The translations under genes were made by a program, and so were the position numbers. This document shows positions 1 through 7,046 of a stretch of DNA of 14,228 nt, piece by piece. Origin of the DNA: CAZAYB01 sp964489215 (GTDB lineage: Bacteria > Planctomycetota > Phycisphaerae > Sedimentisphaerales > Anaerohalosphaeraceae); assembly GCA_964489215.1 (NCBI GenBank), contig CAZAYB010000051.1, positions 1-14,228 of the forward strand, in the 5' to 3' direction. The notes under the pieces are model-generated. The model was not told where the DNA came from. It saw only the letters and a list, made by a program, of their open reading frames with translations, and did not search any database. Position 1 is the first letter of the stretch, and the number at the start of each line of letters is the position of its first letter.

Positions 1-94
1 GTTCGAAATCGAGAATCGGCTGAGTGATTGTGCCGTCGAAGTCAAAGATTACTGTATTTATGGCCATGCTATTATCTTTATTAGAGCTACTCAT
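1..94 (-). CDS. HAD-family hydrolase, N-terminal fragment
   Basis: The first 31 codons of a gene that runs off the left edge. The reading begins MSSSNKDNSMAINTVIFDFD and continues GTITQPILDFE. The DFDGT core is HAD motif I (DxDxT/V): the first Asp is the nucleophile and the second the acid/base in phosphatases and phosphoglucomutases of this superfamily. I chose the ATG at 94 because AAGGG lies 8 bases upstream; an in-frame ATG at 67 is the alternative and would remove nine residues of polar leader. A TATAAT-like hexamer lies at 118-123 on the same strand. The gene is divergent from the uracil-DNA glycosylase gene. The substrate cannot be told from so short a piece; phosphoglycolate phosphatase-like proteins are one group that begins this way. 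Confidence 0.72.
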   Translation of the reverse strand, partial: MSSSNKDNSMAINTVIFDFDGTITQPILDFE

Positions 95-279
95 GATTTT
101 TACCCTTATGGGTACTTATTATATATATTTTTGCGGTTTATTTACTATATCTTATTTTGATTTTAAAAACAACTGTAAGAGTGAGTTTGTCTTTTGAGGG
201 CAGTTATCCGTACTGGTCAGTTGACGTTTTTATTTTGAAAAGGTTTGCTATGGTGGCAGGAGTTTATTACAATTGATTT
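95..279. promoter_or_regulatory. Divergent intergenic region between the HAD gene and udg
   Basis: An AT-rich stretch of 185 bases between two divergent genes, so it should hold both promoters. Seen on the minus strand: TATAAT at 118-123, without a convincing -35 box. Seen on the plus strand: TTGACG at 221-226 as a possible -35, with only a weak -10 candidate 17-18 bases downstream (about 244-250). No terminator, repeat or RNA gene was recognised. The promoter assignments are tentative. Confidence 0.35.
250..276 (+). other. Possible eight-codon upstream ORF in front of udg
   Basis: ATG at 250 opens an ORF reading MVAGVYYN and ending in TGA at 274-276, three bases before the udg ATG at 280 and in the same frame. 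AAAAGG at 238-243 with a 6-base spacer is a better ribosome binding site than anything correctly spaced before the udg ATG. It could be a leader whose translation couples to udg, or chance. TGA ends other genes in this window (ompH, dnaB, pth), so recoding of this stop is not suggested. Confidence 0.22.
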
Positions 280-996
280 ATGAAACAGTGTGATGTTGAG
301 AAAAGGGTTATGCAATATATTGAGATGGAGTCGTTTTTCAGCGGCGGCGTCTGCGTTATTAACAGGGAAGAGATACGGGAAGCTGAGGATATGGCAAGAA
401 AAGATGCGGCAATTGAGTTAGAGAAGCTTTCAGATCAGATCCGGACTTGCTCTCTTTGTGAGCTTGGCAGCAGCAGGACAAATGCGGTGCCTGGAGCGGG
501 CAGTTCTACAGCGAATCTTGTTTTTGTAGGTGAGGGGCCAGGAGCGGATGAGGATGCCCAGGGATTGCCATTTGTAGGCAGGGCTGGTAAGCTTCTTGAC
601 AAGATGATAGCTGGTATGGGTCTTGGGCGTGAGGATGTTTTTATATGCAATGTAGTTAAGTGCAGGCCACCGGGCAACAGGGACCCAAAGGCAGATGAGA
701 TATTGAGCTGTTTTCCTTATTTGAAGGCTCAGCTTAGTGTTATTTGTCCGGATGTTATAGTTGCTCTTGGTGCTCATGCTGCTCGGACATTGCTTAATAC
801 GAACCGTGCGATAGGTGAGCTCAGGGGTGAGGTTCACGATTTTTATGTAAGTGATGATGCAGAGCCTGTTCCTCTTATAGCGACTTACCATCCGGCGTAT
901 CTTCTTCGTAATTATACTCGCGATGCCCGTACTAAAGTCTGGCAGGACCTTCAAAAGGCGATGGGTATAATGGGTCTTGAGGTTAAGGACAAGTAA
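280..996 (+). CDS. udg: Uracil-DNA glycosylase, family 4 (iron-sulphur type)
   Basis: Excises uracil from DNA after cytosine deamination or dUTP misincorporation, starting base excision repair. The 238-residue protein has the family 4 layout: CxxC at Cys57/Cys60 and a second pair, Cys128 and Cys144, which together should hold a 4Fe-4S cluster; motif A GEGPGADEDAQGLPFVGRAG at 84-103; and the active-site segment TYHPAYLLR at 202-210 with His204. An N-terminal extension of about 45 residues precedes the conserved core, so an internal Met (11, 16 or 39) could be the true start. AGGAG lies 17 bases upstream of the chosen ATG, which is far. The gene is a lone plus-strand gene, divergent from the HAD gene and convergent with the membrane protein gene, only 53 bases away. 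No clear terminator was seen between the convergent pair. Family assignment is firm; start codon is not. Confidence 0.9.
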   Translation: MKQCDVEKRVMQYIEMESFFSGGVCVINREEIREAEDMARKDAAIELEKLSDQIRTCSLCELGSSRTNAVPGAGSSTANLVFVGEGPGADEDAQGLPFVGRAGKLLDKMIAGMGLGREDVFICNVVKCRPPGNRDPKADEILSCFPYLKAQLSVICPDVIVALGAHAARTLLNTNRAIGELRGEVHDFYVSDDAEPVPLIATYHPAYLLRNYTRDARTKVWQDLQKAMGIMGLEVKDK

Positions 997-1049
997 GGGT
1001 ATATGCTGGCCGGGGCTTAGGACTCAGACGAATTATAAGCTGAAATAAT

Positions 1050-2081
1050 TTACATAACAGCGTCGAGGGTTTTTGCTGCGCAGATTATTGTGTCTGCGAA
1101 AACGACAGCGAGAATGAGTATCCATCTGAATTTGTGCCATCTTACTTTTGCAGCGGCAGTGAAGATAATTGACAGTATCATTATTGCAGAGGCTGCGTAC
1201 ATTAGTGTTGAGTAGAAGAATCCGTTTTGGCTGAATGTGCTTATGATAAGTCCGGCAGCAGTTAGTATTGCGGCAGGTATAATTGCGATGAACAGAGAGG
1301 TGCAGTCATTTTTTCCGCACCATGCGAGCAGCTGGGATCCTATTGCAGCGAAAACGGAGGCGAAGATTGCAGGAATCAGCAGCCAGAGTGCGGGGTTGTG
1401 TGCCATTAAGTGTCCTGTGATTGTGCATACAATACCTGCGATGAAAACAATTATGAGGCTGAATTTTTTAGCGTGTGCGTATAGGAATAAGCCGAGTATT
1501 GCCAATAACAGTCCGGTGTGTGATAGTCCGAGGTGGTATAGCTGGTTTATTTTTGCCAGGGGGTATATTATTGTAAGCATGTTTGCGGGTTTGAGGGTGC
1601 TTTCCTGCGGTAATGGCATGATGTGTGCTTTTGAGGGGTGAGTTTTTGTGTACCAAAGCAGTGTCAAGAGTATTATGAATGGTATTAGAGTCAGTATTAC
1701 CGAAGCTGATTTGGTTGAGAATCTGACTTGTTTGTGTATTGGCCAAAAGACGGCGGGCATGAATAGCCAGGGCAGAGCTGCGGCGAAGACAGAAGCAGCT
1801 GGGTGGTATGCAGAAAGTGATATTACCGGTGGAGAAAAGCCGTAGATTGCACCTGCGATTATTTGAGCCGGTGGGGTTGCGGTCCATCTTGAGCTTAGTA
1901 TGAAGGTTCCCAGTGCAGCTATTGCAGAGGCGGCCAGGGGCAGGAAGTCTGTTCTGTTTAGCTGGTGCAGGTATGGCTGATAGAGGTATAGTGTTATTGC
2001 TGCGTAGGTAAAGGCAGCGATGGGGTTGGAGTAGTTGAAGGCAGTTTTTTTGAGAGTTAAGTAGTTTATGGATTTTACCAT
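1050..2081 (-). CDS. Multi-pass membrane protein of unknown function
   Basis: A 343-residue protein, very hydrophobic, with about ten or eleven predicted membrane spans (roughly residues 20-36, 46-63, 72-90, 95-115, 127-145, 186-203, 207-224, 230-255, 262-282, 288-312 and 319-336). The longest non-membrane stretch is about residues 146-185, between the fifth and sixth spans. I do not recognise the family. The segment around residues 77-115 (GAIYGFSPPVISLSAYHP and following) has the flavour of large membrane glycosyltransferase-like or YfhO-like proteins, but there is no acidic DD/DE motif in the first loop, so I do not call it one. It is the last gene of the minus-strand cluster, 30 bases after the Gfo/Idh gene, with a weak ribosome binding site (GAG) before ATG. 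Position suggests an envelope role; this is inference from context only. Confidence 0.6.
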   Translation of the reverse strand: MVKSINYLTLKKTAFNYSNPIAAFTYAAITLYLYQPYLHQLNRTDFLPLAASAIAALGTFILSSRWTATPPAQIIAGAIYGFSPPVISLSAYHPAASVFAAALPWLFMPAVFWPIHKQVRFSTKSASVILTLIPFIILLTLLWYTKTHPSKAHIMPLPQESTLKPANMLTIIYPLAKINQLYHLGLSHTGLLLAILGLFLYAHAKKFSLIIVFIAGIVCTITGHLMAHNPALWLLIPAIFASVFAAIGSQLLAWCGKNDCTSLFIAIIPAAILTAAGLIISTFSQNGFFYSTLMYAASAIMILSIIFTAAAKVRWHKFRWILILAVVFADTIICAAKTLDAVM

Positions 2082-2111
2082 AATTTTCTCATTAAATGAG
2101 CGAGCGGTAAT

Positions 2112-3116
2112 TTATTTCCACTGGTGCTGTTTTATTGCTTCGAGAATTTTTTCTGCGCACTGCATTGCGGCGAGCCCTTCCTGCGCAGTTACTTCCGGTC
2201 TTTTTTGCGGGTCGCAGATTGCGTTCAGGAAAGATTCCTGCTCAACTTTTAAAGGTTCCCTGTCGTCAATTTCGAGGTTTTCTATGTGCAGCATTTCCGG
2301 CCAGTTTACAGTGGAGAAGTCGAAGTCCGGCTGCTGCTGTTTTTCTCTGATCCATTCAACGACGTTGATGTTTGGGTCAGCCTGAATTATTACACCTTCT
2401 TTTTTGAAATAGTCAACGCTGAGGTATGCCTGGCTGCTGAATACCCTGACTTTTCTTTCTGTTTTTAGAGCTAGTCTTGATGCGGTGATGTTTGCGATGC
2501 ATCCGTTTTCGAAAACTACTCTTGCGTTGCAAATATCTTCGTGCTGAGCGATTACGTTTACTCCTACTGCCTGAATTTCTTTAATCGGGCTCGAGGCAAG
2601 GGAAAGTATTATGTCGATATCGTGTATCATTACGTCGAGTACGACGCCGATGTCCGTTGATCGGAAAGAATATGGGCTTATCCTGTTTGACTCTATGAAC
2701 TTTGGTTCGATGTTTAGTCTTTTCATGGCCTGTGCTACGGGGTTGCATCTTTCGGAGTGTCCGACAGCAGCGACGACGTTTTTTTTCTTTGCAAGTTCGA
2801 CGATTTCTTTTCCCTGCTTTGAAGAAGCTGCGAGCGGTTTTTCTATCAGTATGTGCAGGCCGGCGTTTATGCAGTCTTTGGCTACTTGGCAATGGTGTAT
2901 TGTCGGTGTTGAGATTGTGACGGCGTCGACGATATTTTTCAGGTCTTTGTGGTCTGTAAAAGCTTTGCAGTTATATTGTTTTGCCAGCTGGTTTGCTTTT
3001 TCTTTGTCAGAGTCAACGACAGCTTCGAGCTGAGCGTTTTCGAGGTTTGCGCATACTTTAGCGTGTATTTTTCCCATTTTTCCGGCGCCGATAATTGCGG
3101 TTTTTATCTTTTGCAT
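2112..3116 (-). CDS. Gfo/Idh/MocA family NAD(P)-dependent oxidoreductase (GnnA-like by context)
   Basis: A 334-residue sugar dehydrogenase-type protein. The Rossmann fold is at the N terminus with the dinucleotide motif GAGKMG at 10-15. The EKP motif is at 92-94, with Lys93 the usual catalytic/nicotinamide-side residue. The second-domain signature DVMIHD is at 161-166, its His-Asp pair lying at the active site in this superfamily. Length fits the family. It lies 52 bases downstream of lpxA. In Acidithiobacillus ferrooxidans the Gfo/Idh protein GnnA, encoded beside lpxA, oxidises the 3-OH of UDP-GlcNAc so that the aminotransferase GnnB can make UDP-GlcNAc3N for lipid A. The same job is possible here, but no GnnB-like aminotransferase lies in this window, so the substrate remains inferred. 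Other sugar or inositol dehydrogenase roles are open. Start ATG has a modest GGGA site. Confidence 0.82.
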   Translation of the reverse strand: MQKIKTAIIGAGKMGKIHAKVCANLENAQLEAVVDSDKEKANQLAKQYNCKAFTDHKDLKNIVDAVTISTPTIHHCQVAKDCINAGLHILIEKPLAASSKQGKEIVELAKKKNVVAAVGHSERCNPVAQAMKRLNIEPKFIESNRISPYSFRSTDIGVVLDVMIHDIDIILSLASSPIKEIQAVGVNVIAQHEDICNARVVFENGCIANITASRLALKTERKVRVFSSQAYLSVDYFKKEGVIIQADPNINVVEWIREKQQQPDFDFSTVNWPEMLHIENLEIDDREPLKVEQESFLNAICDPQKRPEVTAQEGLAAMQCAEKILEAIKQHQWK

Positions 3117-3168
3117 GATTTTCCCGTATAGTTGAATAATATGTACCAGCAGAGAACAGGTTTTTGTA

Positions 3169-3981
3169 TTAGTGCCTGAATTTTTCGAGGTACCTTCCGA
3201 ACCGATGTTCGTTGCTTTTTAGTATGAAATCGACCATGTATTTTACGTTGGGGTCGAGTCCGTTGTTTTTTGAGAGCTGTTTAACTCTTTCGATGAAAAC
3301 TCCGTCCTGTGCCCTGTACAGTTTTTTGAAAGCGTTTATGATATTGGTTTGCTGGCTTGGCTGCAGTCCAGCTCTTTTTAGTCCTCTTTTGTTTACAGCT
3401 CTTACCTGGGGGGGGTAGTGTCCGCTGACGATTACGAAGGGTGGGATGTCGTGGTTTATTCCTGCGAATCCAGCGGCATAGCACCACTTTCCGAAAGTTA
3501 CGAACTGGTGTACGAGTACTCCTCCGCTTAGCCATACTCCCTGTTCGATTTTACAGTGTCCGCTTATTTGTGTGTTGTTGCTAATTACGACTTTGTCCTG
3601 GACAATTACGTCGTGGCCGAGGTGAACTCCAATCATTAGCAGGTTTTCGTTTCCTACAGTGGTTTTTTGTCCTTCGTACATGCTTGGGTGTATAGTTACC
3701 ATTTCGCGGATTGTGTTCCTGTTTCCAATTTCCAGTTGTCCTGTTGGTTTATTTGGGTCCATTCCGAGCAGCTGGGGCGGTCTTCCGATGACGCAGTTGG
3801 AGTAAAACATATTTTCTGAGCCAATTTTGACGTTTTTTCCAACAACGACGTTAGCATCTAGTGAGCAGTCATCACCGATGACGGCGTTTGAGTCGATGAC
3901 GGTGTTTGGCCCTATTGTTACGTTATTTCCCAATTGAGCGGTTTTGTCAACTATAGCGCTTTGATGAATATTAACACTCAT
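3169..3981 (-). CDS. lpxA: Acyl-[ACP]-UDP-N-acetylglucosamine O-acyltransferase (LpxA)
   Basis: First step of lipid A synthesis: transfers an R-3-hydroxyacyl chain from ACP to the 3 position of UDP-GlcNAc, in the cytoplasm. The 270-residue protein is a left-handed beta helix of hexapeptide repeats (about 1-185) plus a helical C-terminal domain. Against E. coli LpxA the catalytic region is intact: His120 and His123 (E. coli 122 and 125) in GVHLGHD, His142 (144), His158 in VHQF (160) and Arg203 (204). The acyl-ruler position (E. coli Gly173) is Gly171, compatible with long chains. Odd: the UDP-sugar loop reads IGRPPQLLGM, so E. coli Asp74 is replaced by Leu71, Lys76 by Gly, and one residue is inserted before the conserved PT. 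AGGAGGT lies 14 bases before the ATG. It follows lpxC-fabZ after 50 bases and precedes the Gfo/Idh gene. Confidence 0.92.
   Translation of the reverse strand: MSVNIHQSAIVDKTAQLGNNVTIGPNTVIDSNAVIGDDCSLDANVVVGKNVKIGSENMFYSNCVIGRPPQLLGMDPNKPTGQLEIGNRNTIREMVTIHPSMYEGQKTTVGNENLLMIGVHLGHDVIVQDKVVISNNTQISGHCKIEQGVWLSGGVLVHQFVTFGKWCYAAGFAGINHDIPPFVIVSGHYPPQVRAVNKRGLKRAGLQPSQQTNIINAFKKLYRAQDGVFIERVKQLSKNNGLDPNVKYMVDFILKSNEHRFGRYLEKFRH
3408..3415 (-). repeat. Homopolymer of eight C (coding strand) inside lpxA
   Basis: Eight consecutive G on the plus strand, that is C8 in the lpxA coding strand, spanning codons Tyr189-Pro-Pro-Gln192. A gain or loss of one base by polymerase slippage would truncate the C-terminal domain of LpxA. 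The tract is intact and in frame here. Confidence 0.8.
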
Positions 3982-4031
3982 TTTGCCTTAACTTACCTCC
4001 TGAAAGCAGTTTTGTCCGATTTTCATTTTTT

Positions 4032-5342
4032 TTAAATCATTTCATCATCGACGAGCATGAACTTCAATTCAGCTTCAGCGACGGTTTCGTTTTCCACGGT
4101 AGCGGTACATTTGCAATTAGCGAAATTGCTTCTTGCCTTTGTAGTTTGTGCTTCCATTACGAGCTGGTCTCCTGGTACGACAGCTTTTCTTATCTTTACC
4201 CTGTCCATTGTCAGCAACACGGCCAGTTTTCCGGTGTGTTCGAGTTTTTGCGCGAACATGAGTCCTGAGACCTGTGCCAGTGCCTCTACGATGAGCACGC
4301 CGGGCATAATTGGAGTTCCCGGGAAATGTCCCTGGAAGAACTGCTCGTTTATTGTTACGTTTTTCATTGCCTTGATTTTTCTGTCCCCGTCGAGTTGTAT
4401 GACTCTGTCTACCAGCAGGAATGGGTATCTGTGTGGGAGTATTCTTGATATTCTTCTGATGTCCAGAACGCTTCTTGGCTGTCCGGTTTGTTTTGCCTGA
4501 GTTTTTTCGGCGTTTTTAACTATTTGCTTTGCGAGTTTCTGGTTCAGGTTGTGTCCGCCTTTGTATACGAGAATTTTCCCGATGACAGGTTTTGCGACCA
4601 GTGATAGGTCTCCGATGAGGTCTACAATTTTGTGCCTTACACATTCGTTTTCGAGTCTGAAGCTGTTTTTGATTGGTCCGTCTGAGTTTATTACGAGAAT
4701 TTCTTTTGGTGAAAGGTGTGCCCCTATTCCGGCGGCTCGAAGCTGTTTAGCCTCTGCTTCGAGTACAAATGTTCTTGCTTTTGAAAGTTCTCTTTCGAAC
4801 ATTTCTTCCTGTAGCTGGAAGGAGTACAGCTGTCTTCCTATTCCAGTGTGTCCAGTGTAGTCCATGTCGAAGGTTATGCTTAGATTTTTTGATTCTGAGG
4901 GCAGAGCGTAGATTGATTTATCGTTTTCGACGATGCTGATGGGTTCGGTGATTACGATTTCCTCGATTTTTTCGTTTTGCTCTACGGGGTTTGCTTTTTT
5001 CAGTGCTTTGAAGTATTCATCGCTGCTTCCGTCGAAGCCGGGCAGTTCAACGCTGTCAGTTTCAATAATGATATTTGTAATTCCCAGTGCTGCAAGAGAA
5101 GCGAGGCAGTGTTCGGGTGTTTCAATTGTTACCGAGCCTTTTGCCAGCGCAGTTCTTCGGTCTCTTTCAGCGATGTTCTCAGCGTTTGCTATTATTCTTA
5201 CCGGCTGAGAGACATCTGTTCTTACGAACACAATACCAGTGTCAGGTTTTGCGGGTTTGAATGTCAGTTTTACATCCTTACCGCTGAAAAGGCCTTTTCC
5301 GCTTAGTTTTGCTTCGTTTTTAATTGTTTTCTGAAGCTTCAA
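4032..5342 (-). CDS. lpxC-fabZ: Bifunctional UDP-3-O-acyl-GlcNAc deacetylase / 3-hydroxyacyl-ACP dehydratase (LpxC-FabZ fusion)
   Basis: One 436-residue protein with two enzymes. Residues about 1-282 are LpxC, the zinc deacetylase that commits UDP-3-O-acyl-GlcNAc to lipid A: Glu77-His78 in TPEHCLASL, zinc ligands His237 and Asp241 in RHKIVDLIGDL, and His264 in KGGHNLN correspond to E. coli Glu78/His79, His238, Asp242 and His265. Residues about 291-436 are FabZ, the fatty-acid dehydratase that competes for the same 3-hydroxyacyl-ACP pool: catalytic His339 in FFQGHFPGTPIMPG and Glu353. The same fusion is well known in Bacteroidetes. The start codon is TTG at 5342; no ATG or GTG lies near and the LpxC N terminus begins here. 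It overlaps the end of lpxD by 23 bases, with AGGA about 13 bases upstream, suggesting translational coupling. The fusion fills the place where a separate fabZ usually sits between lpxD and lpxA. Confidence 0.95.
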   Translation of the reverse strand: MKLQKTIKNEAKLSGKGLFSGKDVKLTFKPAKPDTGIVFVRTDVSQPVRIIANAENIAERDRRTALAKGSVTIETPEHCLASLAALGITNIIIETDSVELPGFDGSSDEYFKALKKANPVEQNEKIEEIVITEPISIVENDKSIYALPSESKNLSITFDMDYTGHTGIGRQLYSFQLQEEMFERELSKARTFVLEAEAKQLRAAGIGAHLSPKEILVINSDGPIKNSFRLENECVRHKIVDLIGDLSLVAKPVIGKILVYKGGHNLNQKLAKQIVKNAEKTQAKQTGQPRSVLDIRRISRILPHRYPFLLVDRVIQLDGDRKIKAMKNVTINEQFFQGHFPGTPIMPGVLIVEALAQVSGLMFAQKLEHTGKLAVLLTMDRVKIRKAVVPGDQLVMEAQTTKARSNFANCKCTATVENETVAEAELKFMLVDDEMI

Positions 5343-6366
5343 GTTTAGTTACTTTCCTGTCGATTTTTTTTACTTTATTATACATATCGGGTAATTTTTT
5401 CAAGAGGGCAAATATTTTGAACTGGTGTCTGACTTCATTTGGCGGAGATCCTATGATTTTGCTGTTTGGTTCGACGTCCTGTGCGAGTCCGCTTTGAGCT
5501 CCTATCATTGCGAAGTCTCCGATATTGAGACCCTGTGCGAGTCCGACCTGTCCTCCCATTACGACGCCGTTTCCTATATTGCAGCTGCCGCTAATTGCGA
5601 CGCCAGCGGCCATGAGGCAGCATTTTCCGATTCTGACATTATGTGCGATGTGAACGAAATTATCCATTTTCGTTCCAGCTCCGATTATAGTTTCCCCGAA
5701 TTTTGCACGGTCAACGGCGCAGTTTGCGCCAATATCTACGGCATCTTCGATAATTACTGAGCCGTTGTGTGGAATCAGATGGTGCTGATTGTTTTCGAAT
5801 ACGTATCCGAATCCTATAGAGCCGATTGTGGAATTTGCCTGGATGAGGCAGTTGTTTCCAATTTTGCAGTTGTGCATTATGACGACATTTGGTCCGATGT
5901 TCGTGTTTTGTCCTATTGTAACGTTCTGTCCTATTTTTGCGCCTGCTGCGATTACGGAGTCTTGTCCGACGGAAGTGTTGTGGTCTATTGAAACGAATGG
6001 TCCGATAGAGACGTTTTCTTCTATTTTTGCAGAGGGGTGTACCATGGCAGATTTGTGAATGCCTTTTTGTATGTTCAAATCTGGTGCGAATATGTTAAGA
6101 GTTTTTATGAGTGCCAGGTCGACGTTTGGTACGATGAGCTGTGTTTTTTCGGAGCTGATTTTCTTGGATGTTATAACAGCAGGTGCTCTGGAGTCTGCCA
6201 GGTCTTTTTCGAATTTTTGGGACGAGAGGAAAGTTACCTGGTCCGCATTTGCCTGGTTTATTGCATTTATGCCTGTAATATTCAGGTCATGGTTACCGAT
6301 GATTTCGGCACCTATTTTTTCAGCAAGTTTTTTTATTTTCAAGACCTGCTCATTTTTAGTCTGCAT
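5320..6366 (-). CDS. lpxD: UDP-3-O-(3-hydroxyacyl)glucosamine N-acyltransferase (LpxD)
   Basis: Third step of lipid A synthesis: adds an R-3-hydroxyacyl chain from ACP to the 2-amino group of UDP-3-O-acylglucosamine. The 348-residue protein has the usual three parts: an N-terminal uridine-binding domain (about 1-100), a long hexapeptide-repeat beta helix (about 105-305) and a C-terminal helix (about 311-345). The catalytic His is His242 in the segment MDNFVHIAHNVRIG, matching E. coli His239. The LpxD-type loop GSIGFGYVFENNQHHLIPH is at 182-200. Length is close to E. coli LpxD (341). AGGA lies 8 bases before the ATG. The gene follows ompH after 52 bases and its last codons overlap the TTG start of lpxC-fabZ. 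Confidence 0.95.
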   Translation of the reverse strand: MQTKNEQVLKIKKLAEKIGAEIIGNHDLNITGINAINQANADQVTFLSSQKFEKDLADSRAPAVITSKKISSEKTQLIVPNVDLALIKTLNIFAPDLNIQKGIHKSAMVHPSAKIEENVSIGPFVSIDHNTSVGQDSVIAAGAKIGQNVTIGQNTNIGPNVVIMHNCKIGNNCLIQANSTIGSIGFGYVFENNQHHLIPHNGSVIIEDAVDIGANCAVDRAKFGETIIGAGTKMDNFVHIAHNVRIGKCCLMAAGVAISGSCNIGNGVVMGGQVGLAQGLNIGDFAMIGAQSGLAQDVEPNSKIIGSPPNEVRHQFKIFALLKKLPDMYNKVKKIDRKVTKLEASENN

Positions 6367-6418
6367 AGTAAAATCCTGAAAAAGCCGCAGGTTCGTGTTG
6401 TATTAACAGATTATTTAA

Positions 6419-7003
6419 TCAGTCTTTGTCTATTGCATTTAGTACATCAGATGTTATGTCCACCATGTCGTTGCTGTAGAGCACCTTTGTAGTTCTTATT
6501 GTCAGCAGGAGGTCCTGTACATCCTGGGTGGGGAAGGTCAGTTCTTCCTTTGCCAGTACCATGTCGAGTCCTCTTTTTTGGGCGTGTTCCTTTATTTTTT
6601 CGAGTATATTCTGGTACATCTGCTCGTTCCAGTTTTTTTCTTTTTGTACGAGGTCCTGCTCGTAGAATTTTTTTCTTGCTTCAAGCTGTGCCCTTTTTTC
6701 CATAATTTCCTGCATAAGGTTCTGGTAGTCTTTGCTTCCTTTTTTTCTTGTGGCCATGTCAGCTTTTGCCGCTTCGATTTCCTTTGCCATTTTTTCCATG
6801 TGCTCGACCATTGCATCTCTTTCCTGTTCCATCTGCTTTTGCCACTGCTCATTTTTCTTATTTTTTTCAAAGACTCTTCTTATGTTTACAACTCCTATTC
6901 TTGCAGGTGTTATAGATTTGTCTCTTGCGGATCCAATTTCGTAACCGAAGGTGAGCATTAGTGTCATGACAGCAAGGATCATTAAAGATTTTGTTTTTTT
7001 CAT
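6419..7003 (-). CDS. OmpH/Skp family periplasmic chaperone
   Basis: Skp-type holdase that keeps unfolded outer-membrane proteins soluble between the Sec translocon and the BAM complex. The 194-residue protein begins with a signal peptide (KKTK, then a hydrophobic stretch to about residue 20, cleavage likely after GSA at 26). The mature protein has a short IGVVNIRRVFE strand typical of the family, a long charged coiled coil (about residues 40-125) rich in Glu, Lys, Met and Gln, and a C-terminal strand region with MVLAKEELTF. The start at 7003 is preferred because AAAGG lies 7 bases upstream; the ATG at 7018 (five residues longer) has no ribosome binding site. Placed between bamA and lpxD, as in many Gram-negative bacteria. 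Ends in TGA. Confidence 0.88.
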   Translation of the reverse strand: MKKTKSLMILAVMTLMLTFGYEIGSARDKSITPARIGVVNIRRVFEKNKKNEQWQKQMEQERDAMVEHMEKMAKEIEAAKADMATRKKGSKDYQNLMQEIMEKRAQLEARKKFYEQDLVQKEKNWNEQMYQNILEKIKEHAQKRGLDMVLAKEELTFPTQDVQDLLLTIRTTKVLYSNDMVDITSDVLNAIDKD

Positions 7004-7046
7004 TTTATTACCTTTCATTTTTTGAAATCAGTTTTACAAATTTTTT

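Noticed and set aside
430..954. A 174-codon open frame on the minus strand opposite udg
   Set aside because: It is a shadow of the conserved glycosylase gene and has no recognisable motif.
997..1049. A bidirectional terminator between the convergent udg and membrane protein genes
   Set aside because: No stable GC-rich stem with a T-run was found; only four-base inverted arms are visible.
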